Shown: piece after piece, positions 25,641 through 35,340 of the stretch
Layout of the letters: every line of letters begins with the position of its first letter
Position numbering within the stretch: position 1 is the stretch's first letter
Origin: Serratia silvae
GTDB lineage: Bacteria > Pseudomonadota > Gammaproteobacteria > Enterobacterales > Enterobacteriaceae
DNA length: 64,000 nucleotides
Assembly (NCBI RefSeq): GCF_023282985.1
Contig: NZ_JAGQDC010000001.1
Location: 62,001 to 126,000 of the forward strand
Direction: 5' to 3'
Made by a program: the position numbers and the translations under genes
The notes under the pieces: generated by a model
Database searches by the model: none
The model's input: only the letters and a program-made list of their open reading frames with translations
What the model was told of the DNA's origin: nothing

Positions 25641-27233
25641 ATGAAACAGCGCAATCTTTACGGGCTGGCAGGGGCTTTTCTGCTGGCCAGTTCCGTCAGC
25701 CTGGCGGGCAGTAACTCCTACGTGTTTGTTGAGAATCAGGTTGATGGTGAATACTTTATCGCGGCCGAAAGTCTCAATCCGCGTTTCACCGGTGCTAACA
25801 GGTTCACCAAATTTGCTTCCAGCCGTCAGGAGAGTCTGGGATATATGGGGGATTCACTGGCGCCCAGCATATCGAATAACAACTATGCCGACATCTGGTT
25901 GGAAGATTCCCCGATCGACAAGCCGTTTCTCGGTAACCGCTGCATGAATGATAGCTCCGGGTGTCCAGAAAACGGTCTTCTGCCCGCAGAATACCTGGGT
26001 AAAAATGGTGCATATCGTATCTTTAGAGGCACCGCTAATGGTCAAAGTAATAATGCGCGTGGCATCTTTTCCGATGCGGCCTATGAGTATTTTAAAAGTG
26101 TGCCGGTAGGCAAGCTCGAGATTTATAAATACCGTTGGTGTTCTACTACCGCCTATTATAATCCCGCAGCAGGGCAGACTTGCCTTTCTACGGGAGCACG
26201 ATTGGGCAGCGACGATTTCAACATTACCAAGTTGGGGCATGTCCGGCTAGAGTCCACCAATGCGCTGCAGGAAATCTTTATCGACAGCAATGGCAATCCC
26301 TCGCTTGGGTCGGGATCATCGCTTTGCTCCGTGGGTTACGTCGGTTCGACGAACGGTATCATTTGCAAGCTGGTCTCTTATCAGTTGAGCGGACAGACGG
26401 TGTCGCCGATGCGTATCAATTTACAGGTCGATACCGCTGCGTTAGGTTTTACTCCGCGCTCTAGTACCATCCGTATGAGCCCCGATGGTGCTACTGGTTG
26501 GGTGAACTATGGTGACAGAACCCGGGTTTCAGATTTGATCAAGCCGGGTAATACCGGTATCTATGTGTTCTTTTCGCAGGTCTTCTTGAAGGAACTCATC
26601 AATCGCGGTGTGGATCTGAGCCACAGTAAGAAATTCTTCACATTTTTATTCACCAACACTCGTACGCCACAGTCTGGGTATTACGAGTTTTCGCCCTCCA
26701 ATACCATCCTGCTGATCCCGCGTGATTATGGGCTCAGCATTATCTCCAAAGATTTGGTGCTTAATCCCAAGCGCGAAGGCAACGTCGGCAGCAAAGAACC
26801 GCCTATCGTGTTCGATTATCTGGTGACTACCTCTGGACCAAGGCAGGCCGATAGTATTACCGCGCAGGTCTATGGCCCGGCAGGACAGGTCAATGGCCGA
26901 CCATACTGCGTCTTTTCTTCCACCGATGGTAAGCTCCGGGTGCCTTTCTCAGCCTATCTGGCTTATACCAACGATGTCGGGCAAATGGTTCGCACGCGTG
27001 CCAGCTGCGATGACGTCCCTATCAGTCTGAATGCGGCACGTTGGATAAGAACCGCCTGGCCGGTTCCCTCGCAAAACGACGGCAGCTTTTATCGCACCGA
27101 GTTATCTCTCAGCTTCCCGATGAACGAGGGCCACTCGATGTGGACCATGGACGGGCGAGACTGGATGGGGATTGTCAGTGCCACCGGTGAGGTACGGGTC
27201 AGGGCGGTCTGGACCGGCGCAGATATCCATTAG
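25641..27233 (+). CDS. ecpD: Tip adhesin/polymerising subunit EcpD
   Basis: EcpD is the fimbrial tip protein that binds host surfaces and helps form pili (family knowledge). The 530-residue precursor has a signal peptide (about 1-24) and two halves: an N-terminal one rich in aromatic residues with paired cysteines (NRCMNDSSGC, RWCSTT...TCLS, SLCSVGYVG...IICK), and a C-terminal pilin-like one. The ATG at 25641 has AAGGA nine bases upstream. The length is close to E. coli EcpD (547). Placement between usher and second chaperone is exactly that of the ecp operon. Confidence 0.9.
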   Translation: MKQRNLYGLAGAFLLASSVSLAGSNSYVFVENQVDGEYFIAAESLNPRFTGANRFTKFASSRQESLGYMGDSLAPSISNNNYADIWLEDSPIDKPFLGNRCMNDSSGCPENGLLPAEYLGKNGAYRIFRGTANGQSNNARGIFSDAAYEYFKSVPVGKLEIYKYRWCSTTAYYNPAAGQTCLSTGARLGSDDFNITKLGHVRLESTNALQEIFIDSNGNPSLGSGSSLCSVGYVGSTNGIICKLVSYQLSGQTVSPMRINLQVDTAALGFTPRSSTIRMSPDGATGWVNYGDRTRVSDLIKPGNTGIYVFFSQVFLKELINRGVDLSHSKKFFTFLFTNTRTPQSGYYEFSPSNTILLIPRDYGLSIISKDLVLNPKREGNVGSKEPPIVFDYLVTTSGPRQADSITAQVYGPAGQVNGRPYCVFSSTDGKLRVPFSAYLAYTNDVGQMVRTRASCDDVPISLNAARWIRTAWPVPSQNDGSFYRTELSLSFPMNEGHSMWTMDGRDWMGIVSATGEVRVRAVWTGADIH

Positions 27234-27241
27234 GATTGAAA

Positions 27242-27922
27242 ATGATGATAAGGCTAGGGTGGTGGTTAGCGGGGTTGATGCTGGCGTTTCCGGCGCAGGC
27301 GATTTATCTGCCGTCTGGCGTATTTACTTTGGAGAGCGATCACAGCTTTTTCTCGCGCCAGTTTGTTAACAACACCAAAGAGACCAATTTGTACGTGATC
27401 GATGCTTACCGGATCGCCAAACCTGGGGTTGATGAACAACCTCAACCGCTGGAACAGGGTGAACTGCTCTATACGCCGTTGCGCAAAATACTGGAGCCGG
27501 GGAGCTTGGAATATTTCAAGATCTTCTACCGTGGTCCAGAGGATGATCGCGAGCGCTATTACCGCGTGGCGATCCAGGAGATCCCGGCCAATGCGATGGA
27601 GATGCAGGGGGAAGGTAAGACGCCGCTGGTTTCCCCCATTGTGGCGCTTGATACCATTTTGGTGATCCGCCCACGTAAGATGCGTTTCACTTATCACTAT
27701 GATCCGCAGGCTGGGGTGTTGAACAATACCGGTAATACCTATTTCCGGGTGATGATCCACCAAGGTTGCGATGGGCAGGATGACACCGCCAAAGTGTTTA
27801 ATCTGTTGCCGGGGGAAAGCTATCGTGGAGCCGATCTTCGTGGGCAGAACCGCAAGTTTATTGTTGGTTTCAACAAGTACCTACGGCTAGGGGAGCAGTG
27901 CTTCGTACAGGGGCCGGAGTAA
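27242..27922 (+). CDS. ecpE: Second fimbrial chaperone EcpE
   Basis: This periplasmic chaperone, related to EcpB, is thought to serve the tip protein. The 226 residues begin with a signal peptide (ending PAQA) and include FYRGPEDDRERYYRVAIQEIP and TILVIRPRKMRFTYHYD, the same signatures as EcpB. The ATG at 27242 has AGGA seven bases upstream; the preceding TTG is unlikely. It is the last gene of the ecp operon, and a long inverted repeat follows before the convergent oxidoreductase gene. Confidence 0.9.
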   Translation: MMIRLGWWLAGLMLAFPAQAIYLPSGVFTLESDHSFFSRQFVNNTKETNLYVIDAYRIAKPGVDEQPQPLEQGELLYTPLRKILEPGSLEYFKIFYRGPEDDRERYYRVAIQEIPANAMEMQGEGKTPLVSPIVALDTILVIRPRKMRFTYHYDPQAGVLNNTGNTYFRVMIHQGCDGQDDTAKVFNLLPGESYRGADLRGQNRKFIVGFNKYLRLGEQCFVQGPE

Positions 27923-27938
27923 GGTTTACTGTGTGTGC

Positions 27939-27976
27939 TGGCCCTCACCTAATCCAAAGGGAGAGATGAGGGGCCA
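27939..27976. repeat. Inverted repeat between convergent ecpE and oxidoreductase genes
   Basis: TGGCCCTCA at 27939-27947 faces TGAGGGGCCA at 27967-27976 (one bulge). Its place between converging genes and its CCCTCA/TGAGGG style fit an intergenic enterobacterial repeat acting as bidirectional terminator. Confidence 0.5.
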
Positions 27977-27991
27977 AGCCCGCCAGCAAAG

Positions 27992-29335
27992 CTAGACTTC
28001 CTTGCGCCCCAGATAACGCTCTTTCATCAAAGAAACGCCAATCGCCATATCCAGCACCGGAGAAGGCGGCAGGTAATTTGCCTGACCGAGTTCCTGCATC
28101 GCGCCAATCAGCGGATGGTCGATCCCCAGCGCATAGTCTGCCAATAACGTCCCGGCAATGGTTTGCTTGGACACGCCTGCGCCGTTACAGCCTCCGGCGG
28201 TATAAATACCTTTCTTCAACTCACCCCAAACCGGTGCGCCATTGCGGGTGACGCTAATGGTGCCGGACCAGGTGCTTGTCAGCGGTACATCCCTCAGCTG
28301 CGGGTAAATCTTGTTGAATATCTGCTGGTGCAACAGAGTGGCTTGATAGGTTTGTGCTGCGGTGATCCGGCCGTTCAAGGCAGGCGTCACATGCTGGCGG
28401 ATCAGGAAACGGTGATCCTGGGTATAGCGCACCGTCGCCCCGGCGATTGCGTTGACCGGCGTTAGCCCCCAACTGCTCATGGTTGGCAGCTTTTGGCGTT
28501 GTTCTGCGGTTAATGGCGCGGTGATGCTGGCGAAGGTGGCCATTGCCGCCTGCTGGCTGGTAACCGGGGCCAACTCTCTGGAGAGGGCGTTGGTGGCTAA
28601 CATCACGTTGGCCGCTCTAATCGTACCGAAGGGGGTAACCACCTGGTTCACGCTACCATGTCGGATTGCCATCACCGGGGTATAGTTATACATCGTCACG
28701 TTATCTGGCAGATTATTTGCCAGACCCACGATCAGGCTGGCAGGATTAACCAGGATCGAGCTGGGAGTATAGATGCCCTTATTATAAAAACGAGTGCCCA
28801 ATTTTTGATACAGCGCTTCCTTATCCATTATTTGATAAGGCTCGTTCATGGCATCGAGATTATCGGTATATTCTTTGAGCACCCGTTGATTAGCTGCGTC
28901 AACCTGGCAGTGATATTTACCGGCATTCTCCCATTCGCATTCTATCCCCTGTCGCTCAATTTGATAGGTTAATTGATTGATCCCTTCTTGTAATAAAGAT
29001 CGATACGATTGGGCTTTTTTCAGCTCCGCCGTAGAGCTGCCGATATTATGGGGCAAGCCGATAATAAACCCTGAATTTCTGGCCGAAGAACTCTCTGCCG
29101 CACAGGCCGAATCAACGATGATGATCTTCAGTTTGGGATGGTGGTTGGCCAGCCTTCTGGCGAAGGAAATCCCGGCGAAGCCGCAGCCCACCACCACCCA
29201 GTCGGCCTCGGTATCGCCGATCAGCGTTGGGTAAACGGTGGGGGACAGGTCAGGGTTCAACCAACCATTTTGGTTTTGATTTAACGGCACCGATGCATAT
29301 TTCAAACTAAAGATCCTTTTTAAAATGTTTGCCAC
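27992..29335 (-). CDS. FAD-dependent oxidoreductase (DAO/glycine oxidase-like family)
   Basis: This 447-residue flavoprotein has an FAD-binding Rossmann motif near residue 48 (VVVGCGFAGISFARRLA), followed by the acidic end of the strand (IIIVD). An early ARNSGFIIGLPHNIG is typical of the DadA/PuuB/OrdL group, and the last third has YTAGGCNGAGVSKQTIAGTLLAD. Such enzymes oxidise amines or D-/N-substituted amino acids. The first codon is a GTG at 29335 with a weak ribosome site. It diverges from a transporter and two M20 amidohydrolases that may feed it substrate (inference). The exact substrate is unknown. Confidence 0.8.
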   Translation of the reverse strand: MANILKRIFSLKYASVPLNQNQNGWLNPDLSPTVYPTLIGDTEADWVVVGCGFAGISFARRLANHHPKLKIIIVDSACAAESSSARNSGFIIGLPHNIGSSTAELKKAQSYRSLLQEGINQLTYQIERQGIECEWENAGKYHCQVDAANQRVLKEYTDNLDAMNEPYQIMDKEALYQKLGTRFYNKGIYTPSSILVNPASLIVGLANNLPDNVTMYNYTPVMAIRHGSVNQVVTPFGTIRAANVMLATNALSRELAPVTSQQAAMATFASITAPLTAEQRQKLPTMSSWGLTPVNAIAGATVRYTQDHRFLIRQHVTPALNGRITAAQTYQATLLHQQIFNKIYPQLRDVPLTSTWSGTISVTRNGAPVWGELKKGIYTAGGCNGAGVSKQTIAGTLLADYALGIDHPLIGAMQELGQANYLPPSPVLDMAIGVSLMKERYLGRKEV

Positions 29336-29751
29336 TCAAGGCTACTAAATAGGGTTATAAAACATTTAGCCAGGTTGAACCAGCAGATTCAGCCGTTGGT
29401 CATTTACCCCAGTTTATTGACGGTAAGTTATTTATAAGCAACCGTTAAGCATTGAGGTGCCTCATTGGATTGCCGTAGTTTGCCAATGGGTTGGAGATGG
29501 GCGACCAGGAGATCCTCTATGGCAGAAATTAAGATCACTCAGCAGATTTATTTCTGATTTTTTCCTTTATTCCCCAGCCATAGCTGTTTAGTATCGGAAT
29601 TGGTGATAATGACTCATTTTCTGAGGTTTTCTTCTGAAAATCGGCCATTACCGCCCAAGATAATAGAGTTGTTAACTGAATTTTTATTGTAACTTAGTGG
29701 ATTTAACTATCCAAAACGGATTTCTAAAAAATATAAGAACGGAAATATTCT
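29336..29751. other. Divergent promoter region, oxidoreductase / transporter
   Basis: About 415 AT-rich bases between divergent genes. It must hold both promoters. I find no clear operator or RNA gene. Confidence 0.4.
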
Positions 29752-30972
29752 ATGTCACAGATGTTAGCGCTTTTGATAGTAATGGTGATTTTATACCTGG
29801 GAGATGCGGTATCCGTGCGCACGAAAGCCTGGATCCCTTCTGTATTTGTCTGTGCAGTGCTGTTCCTGTTCGGCTACTGGACGTTTTTCCCGAAGGATAT
29901 CGTCAGTCTGGCCGGTATCACACCGGCGGTAGCGGTGATGCTGATGTACCTGCTGATCACCAACATGGGGACGCTGCTTTCCGTGCCTGAGCTGATACGG
30001 CAATGGAAAACCATTGTGATCTCGCTGGCGGGGATTGCTGGCATTATCGCCGCCGTGTTTGCGGCCTGTATGCTGATGTTTGATATGAATACGGCCATCG
30101 TGACCATTCCGCCATTGGTAGGCGGCATCGTTTCGGCGTTGATCATGTCGAAGGGGGCAGCCAGCGCGGGCCTGGTCGATCTCTCTGTATTCGCTATCCT
30201 GATCTACGTGATGCAAGGGTTTGCCGGTTATCCATTAACCGCCATCATGCTACAGCGGGAAGGCAAGCGCGTACTGAAAAAGTATCGCAATGGCGAATGG
30301 CATGAGTCTGCAGCGCTGTTGCCTGCCGATAAAATGCCAACCACGGTCAGTGCGGAAGAAAAAATGCCGCGTATGTTTGGCCTGATCCCGGCCCATTACA
30401 ACACCAGCTACTTCAAGTTCCTGCGCCTGGCGCTGGTAGGCTATCTGGCTTATCTGGTATCAGATCTGCTGGCTCCGGTGGTCACCGTTAGCCCGTTCGT
30501 GCTGTGTTTGCTGTTTGGCGTCGTGGCCGCCACAATCGGTTTCCTGGAAAAACAACCGCTGCAGAAAGCCAACGGCTTCGGGTTTGCGGTGATGGGGCTG
30601 ATGCTGTTCATCTTCGATACCCTGAATAGAGCAACCCCGGAAATGCTGCTGCGGCTGGTATTCCCGATGGTAGTGCTGATCGCCGTGGCGGTGGTGGGCA
30701 TGTTTATCGTTTCGTGGATCGTGGGTAAATGCCTTGGCGTCAGCATGGAGATGGCCTTCGCGATCTCCCTGACGGCGATGTACGGCTTCCCGGCAGATTA
30801 CATCATCACTAACGAAGCGATAACTGCGCTTACCAAAGACGAAAAAGAGCGTGAGATCCTGACGCACCATATGTTGGCACCGATGCTGGTCGGCGGATTT
30901 ATTTCCGTGACGATGGTTTCCGTCGTGCTGGCGGGCGTTATGGTCGGTTACATCACCCCAATCGCAGGATAA
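29752..30972 (+). CDS. Multi-spanning inner-membrane protein, putative transporter
   Basis: This 406-residue protein has about ten to eleven hydrophobic helices arranged as two halves around a hydrophilic loop (about 175-220, KRVLKKYRNGEWHESA...). Helix pairs contain GGIVSALIMSKGA and AISLTAMYGFPADYIITNEAI, glycine- and asparagine-bearing turns seen in ion-coupled carriers, but I cannot name the family. It is followed three bases later by an amidohydrolase gene, so it probably imports (or exports) the substrate of the two M20 enzymes. ATG behind ACGGAAA. Confidence 0.6.
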   Translation: MSQMLALLIVMVILYLGDAVSVRTKAWIPSVFVCAVLFLFGYWTFFPKDIVSLAGITPAVAVMLMYLLITNMGTLLSVPELIRQWKTIVISLAGIAGIIAAVFAACMLMFDMNTAIVTIPPLVGGIVSALIMSKGAASAGLVDLSVFAILIYVMQGFAGYPLTAIMLQREGKRVLKKYRNGEWHESAALLPADKMPTTVSAEEKMPRMFGLIPAHYNTSYFKFLRLALVGYLAYLVSDLLAPVVTVSPFVLCLLFGVVAATIGFLEKQPLQKANGFGFAVMGLMLFIFDTLNRATPEMLLRLVFPMVVLIAVAVVGMFIVSWIVGKCLGVSMEMAFAISLTAMYGFPADYIITNEAITALTKDEKEREILTHHMLAPMLVGGFISVTMVSVVLAGVMVGYITPIAG

Positions 30973-30975
30973 GTC

Positions 30976-32223
30976 ATGAGCTATGCAAATCAGCTGCGTA
31001 TTCAGCAGCACCTGGAACAACTGGCCGAGTTCACGGCTACGCCGGGCGAAGGCACGACGCGTATGAGTTACAGCCCACAAGGCCAACAGGCGCGGGCTTA
31101 TATCAAGGCACAGATGCAGGCGGCTGGCCTCAGCGTTCGTGAGGACGCCATCGGCAATATCTTCGGCAAGAGCCAGGCGCAGGACCCGGCATTGCCGAGC
31201 GTGATGATCGGCTCCCACTTTGACTCGGTGCCCAACGGTGGCGCTTTCGACGGCCCTGCCGGAGTGGTGATGGGGTTGGAAGTGGCCAAGCTGTTTCAGG
31301 AACATCGGTTGCTGCCACGTTACCCGCTAGAAGTGGTGGCGCTGGTGGAAGAGGAAGGGGCCAGCTTTGGCCGTGGCCTGCTGGCATCCTGTGCGATTGC
31401 CGGTTCGGTGGATGCTGAAGAGTTGCACCGTCTGCGCGATAGCCAGGGGCAATCGGCGGCACAGTGCATGGCACAGGTGGGTTTTGATGCCGAGCGGGTG
31501 GCCAGTGTGGTGCGGGAGCCGCAAACCCTCAAAGCGTTTATCGAGCTGCATATTGAGCAAGGCCCGGTGCTGGAACAGGAAGGGTTAGACGTTGGCCTGG
31601 TGGATGTGATCGTCGGTATCACTCAGTTGGTCGTCACCATCACCGGTAAGGCCGGGCATGCGGGCACCACGCCGATGGATCGCCGTCACGATGCGTTGGT
31701 GGCCGCCAGCCAGGTGATCGCCCGCGTTGGCGATTTTGCCCGCCAGGCCGGTGATGAAACGGTTGCCACCACGGGGAAAATCCAGGTGTTCCCCAATGGG
31801 GCGAACGTGATACCCAGCAAGGTGATTTTCACCGTCGATATCCGTTCCAAGCGGTTGGATAAGCTCCAACAGGTGGTCGAGCAAACCAAAGCCTGTCTCC
31901 AACAGCAGGCCGGAACGGGGATTACCTGCCAGATTGAACAACCGTTGTTGGTAGAGCCGACGCGTCTGCACAGCGGTATCCACAGCCTGCTACAAAAACA
32001 CAGCGAAGCGCTGGGCCTGAGCCACCGGACCATGGTCAGCGGAGCAGGGCATGATGCGATGATTTTTGCCGGGATCACCGATGTGGGGCTGGTGTTTGTA
32101 CCCAGCAAAGACGGCCTGAGCCATCACCCCGACGAATGGACCGATTATGAGCAAATTCAGAAAGGCATCGACGTTATTTTTCAAACGGTAAAAGAGATCA
32201 CAGAGGCAAGCAGTTATGACTAA
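30976..32223 (+). CDS. M20-family amidohydrolase, N-carbamoyl-L-amino acid/allantoate type
   Basis: This 415-residue zinc-type hydrolase belongs to the hydantoinase/carbamoylase branch. Metal-site motifs are GSHFDSVPNGG, FDGPAG, EEEGASFG, ELHIEQGPVLE and LSHHPDEW, in the usual order. The dimerisation-domain signature is GKAGHAGTTPMDRRHDAL. Relatives cleave N-carbamoyl or ureido groups from amino acids. The gene is tightly packed between the transporter and a second M20 enzyme (8-base overlap), so the three form one transcript. Exact substrate not determinable. Confidence 0.88.
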   Translation: MSYANQLRIQQHLEQLAEFTATPGEGTTRMSYSPQGQQARAYIKAQMQAAGLSVREDAIGNIFGKSQAQDPALPSVMIGSHFDSVPNGGAFDGPAGVVMGLEVAKLFQEHRLLPRYPLEVVALVEEEGASFGRGLLASCAIAGSVDAEELHRLRDSQGQSAAQCMAQVGFDAERVASVVREPQTLKAFIELHIEQGPVLEQEGLDVGLVDVIVGITQLVVTITGKAGHAGTTPMDRRHDALVAASQVIARVGDFARQAGDETVATTGKIQVFPNGANVIPSKVIFTVDIRSKRLDKLQQVVEQTKACLQQQAGTGITCQIEQPLLVEPTRLHSGIHSLLQKHSEALGLSHRTMVSGAGHDAMIFAGITDVGLVFVPSKDGLSHHPDEWTDYEQIQKGIDVIFQTVKEITEASSYD

Positions 32224-33400
32224 TAAAGCTATCGCGCAATCCATTAAAGCCCACGTGGAGGCGATGATTGCGTTCCGTCGCGATCTGCATGCTCACCCGG
32301 AACTGCCTTGGGAAGAGGTGCGCACCACCCAGAAGGTGGCGCAAGCGCTGGAGGAGATCGGGATCCCTTATCGTCTGACGACGCCAACGGGCGTGATTGC
32401 CGAGATTACGGGTGGGCAGCCTGGCAAGACCGTGGCCCTTCGCGCCGATATGGATGCGTTGCCAGTACAGGAACTCAACGACTCATTAAGTTATAAATCG
32501 CAAACTGACGGCAAAATGCACGCCTGTGGGCACGATGCCCACACCGCCATGCTGCTGACGGCGGCTAAAGCCTTGTACGAAAACCGTGAGAGCCTGCGTG
32601 GCAACGTACGGTTGATTTTCCAACCTGCGGAAGAGATTGCCCAAGGCGCGCGTGAGATGGTGAAGCAGGGCGCAATCGAGGGCGTGGATAACGCGTTTGG
32701 TATGCATATCTGGACCACTAGCCCATCGGGCAAGGTGTCTTGTAATGTCGGCTCCACTTTTGCTTCTGCGGATTTGCTGAAGGTGAAGTTCAAAGGGCGC
32801 GGCGGCCACGGGTCAATGCCAGAGGCCTGTGTGGATGCTGCGGTTGTCGCCTCGGCCTTCGTGATGAACGTGCAGGCGATCGTTTCCCGTGAAACCTCTC
32901 CGCTGGAGTCGGCGGTAGTTACCATTGGCAAAATGGAAGTCGGCACCCGGTTTAACGTGATTGCTGAAAATGCGGTGCTGGACGGCACGGTGCGCTGCTT
33001 TAACGTTGAGGCACGTGAGCGTATCAAGGCGGCGATTGAACGTTACGCAGAGCATACGGCGGCCATTTACGGTGCGACGGCGCAGGTGGAATACACTTAC
33101 GGTACCTTACCGGTGATCAACGAGGAGCGTAGCGCGTTGCTGGCACAATCGGTGGTGCGTTCGGCCTTTGGTGACGAGGTGCTGTTTGCCGAAAAACCGA
33201 CGACCGGCGGTGAGGACTTCAGCTTCTTTATTGAAAATATCCCCGGCTGCTTTGCCCTGTTAGGCTGCGGCAACCCGGAAAAAGGCACCGATTGGGCACA
33301 CCACCACGGCTGCTTCAATATCGATGAGGACGTGATGGCGACCGGTGCGGAGTTGTATGCACAATATGCCTGGAGCTATTTGCAGCAGGATGCGTTTTAA
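32216..33400 (+). CDS. M20D-family amidohydrolase (HipO-like N-acyl-amino acid hydrolase)
   Basis: This 394-residue metallo-amidohydrolase has RRDLHAHPELPWEE at the start, LRADMDALPVQE, the strong metal motif HACGHDAHTAM, FQPAEE, GRGGHGSMPE in the dimerisation lid, and TTGGEDFSFF near the end. These are the marks of aminoacylase/hippurate-hydrolase-type enzymes that remove acyl groups from amino acids. It overlaps the preceding gene by eight bases. With the transporter and upstream M20 enzyme it probably salvages N-blocked amino acids (inference). Confidence 0.9.
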   Translation: MTNKAIAQSIKAHVEAMIAFRRDLHAHPELPWEEVRTTQKVAQALEEIGIPYRLTTPTGVIAEITGGQPGKTVALRADMDALPVQELNDSLSYKSQTDGKMHACGHDAHTAMLLTAAKALYENRESLRGNVRLIFQPAEEIAQGAREMVKQGAIEGVDNAFGMHIWTTSPSGKVSCNVGSTFASADLLKVKFKGRGGHGSMPEACVDAAVVASAFVMNVQAIVSRETSPLESAVVTIGKMEVGTRFNVIAENAVLDGTVRCFNVEARERIKAAIERYAEHTAAIYGATAQVEYTYGTLPVINEERSALLAQSVVRSAFGDEVLFAEKPTTGGEDFSFFIENIPGCFALLGCGNPEKGTDWAHHHGCFNIDEDVMATGAELYAQYAWSYLQQDAF

Positions 33401-33455
33401 GCCCCATAGCTTTATTGGTCAACATTGAGTGCGGTGATGCCCTTCACCGCACTTA

Positions 33456-34661
33456 TCAGTCCTCTGGCCCGCTCATCTCGCTGATAAAGTCCATTCTGTC
33501 ACTGAGCCAGGTGTTCACTATCGCATCGGCGGCTGTGGCCGCATCGCTGGCCGAGAAATGCTTCTCTGTTTGTAACCAACCCATGGTCGCTAGACGCGCC
33601 GGTTCGATGGCGACCAGCAACTGCTCGCGTTGCGCTTGTGGCCAAACCTTATCATCAGACCAACTACGGATTAGCTGTGCAGGATCGTCCGTGGCTGGCG
33701 TGCGCTGACTTGGCTTGAGGAAATCCTCGGGAGAGACGGTGGCGTGCAGGCGGAATATGGCCCAATCGGCATAGCTGGCAAAGCGGATGGTACCGGAATT
33801 TTCACTGGCCTTGCCAATCATCGGTTCTATTAACTTAGTAAGTTGCTGCCAGGCTGGCCGTTCGAACAGCTCACCCAGCGGTGAGCAAATGGGGGCCTGT
33901 GAATCACGAGATGATCCATATAACGCCCCAAAGGCTTCATAAGCCGCTGCGCCCTGCTGCTTGAAGATAAAGCAATGCACATAGGGGCGACCATCGGCAT
34001 TTTCGTAACCGGCTCGCTCAATGGTCATACGCAATAGCGTCAAAACCGCAACATCATGACCGGTCTTGGGATCGTTCTCGATATCACGTAACACTGACTG
34101 GGAGAATGTGTCGTCGTTCATCGCCTTAATCACGCTTTGATGCCTGGTTTCTACCTCGGCATCCGTGACCTTGCTGGCGGGCGCAAACTGATGCAGGTAA
34201 ATCAGCCAGGCGGAGGCTAGTGGGCCGCGATACTGCTGCAACTGCTGTGCCGCTGCAACCGGATCTGCCGGGATGCTGGCGATGATGTTATCTAGCGCTG
34301 AGGCGGCCTGCTTGGCGGTGTTCTGCAACTGGGCGGCGCGTTGGCTAAATAAATCGCTCAGGCAGCTTTCCTGACCGTTGCAGGTATCCCGCTGCTTCAA
34401 CCAGCTACGTTGCTCGGTGCGTAATGTGTCGGCCTGATCCCCTGGCAGGTTTGCCATCGTCAATTGATAACTTTCGTTCAGCCTGTCGTCAAGGCTGCTC
34501 AGGTCTGGGTTATTGCAGATGCTATACTCGATATCGCTGGTGGCTTTGGCACAGTCGAAAGAAGCGGCATGTACCGTCGTGTTGACCCCGAAAACCAAGT
34601 ACAGGCAGAGCAACAAACGCGGGCTGCCTGGCAAGTTAGCGCGTTGAAGTCTGACGATCAT
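33456..34661 (-). CDS. Secreted LprI/DUF1311-like protein
   Basis: This 401-residue protein has a signal peptide (to about VHAA) and a DUF1311/LprI-like domain directly after it: SFDCAKATSDIEYSICNNPDLSSLDDRLNESY, then a second cysteine pair around TCNGQESCLSDLF. LprI proteins include lysozyme inhibitors (family knowledge). The remaining ~270 residues are alpha-helical with no match I recognise. The ATG at 34661 has AAGGA seven bases upstream; the longer frame begins with residues that would destroy the signal peptide. Function of the whole protein is uncertain. Confidence 0.7.
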   Translation of the reverse strand: MIVRLQRANLPGSPRLLLCLYLVFGVNTTVHAASFDCAKATSDIEYSICNNPDLSSLDDRLNESYQLTMANLPGDQADTLRTEQRSWLKQRDTCNGQESCLSDLFSQRAAQLQNTAKQAASALDNIIASIPADPVAAAQQLQQYRGPLASAWLIYLHQFAPASKVTDAEVETRHQSVIKAMNDDTFSQSVLRDIENDPKTGHDVAVLTLLRMTIERAGYENADGRPYVHCFIFKQQGAAAYEAFGALYGSSRDSQAPICSPLGELFERPAWQQLTKLIEPMIGKASENSGTIRFASYADWAIFRLHATVSPEDFLKPSQRTPATDDPAQLIRSWSDDKVWPQAQREQLLVAIEPARLATMGWLQTEKHFSASDAATAADAIVNTWLSDRMDFISEMSGPED

Positions 34662-35340
34662 GTTGAATTCCTTATTGTTATTTTGGTTGTTCATTGATTT
34701 ATCCAATGCGTTTTTACACGCAACTTCTAGCTCTACTTGCAACAAAAATGACCTGTTTGCCCATAGATAAATCCTCATTAAGATATTAACGGAGTATATA
34801 CATTTTTATTATCTTATAGAAAACGACAGAATATTTTTCATGGAGTTTAGTTGTAGGGAACTACATGCGGGTGGTTTGGCATAAAAATCTAGGTGGTAAC
34901 CATACTGGGCACCAATACGCCGCGAACCTGTTCTCAGGGCTTGTATCTCGTCCCCGTGTGCTCAACGGTTGTTACTGCATGACTCCTCTCTGGCTGAAAC
35001 TTAAAGTGTCTGAAGCTTAATGTGAAGCGGTATTAAGTGTAGCTATTTAGAGCTATTGCTTGATCGGGGAGGTGTAAAGACATTATGAAATAATCGGCCT
35101 CATGCTAAGGAGAAATAACACTCTTTTCATGAGGATTAATAATTAGCATTCTCATTATTGGCTTTGCGTTTTGTTTTTTAATTGGTTGGCATGGAACATT
35201 CTTATTTTAAAGTTAGATTGATCTGAAATTGATATCTTCCTGTTTGGTTCTCTTGTTTTTTTTAGTTCCATAAACTAATGTTCACCGGCTTTCATTAGAA
35301 AGTACTATTTTTCTTAGTTTTAATAGAAGGAACTACACAC
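34662..35340. other. AT-rich intergenic region before the small-secreted-protein/usher pair
   Basis: About 680 bases without a supportable gene. It is strongly AT-rich from ~35060 on and probably carries a silenced promoter for the pair downstream (ribosome site AGAAGGA just before 35341). No repeat or RNA gene recognised. Confidence 0.45.

Noticed and set aside
35140-35165. Weak Fur-like sequence before the secreted-protein/usher pair
   Set aside because: About 12 of 19 positions, common by chance in AT-rich DNA.
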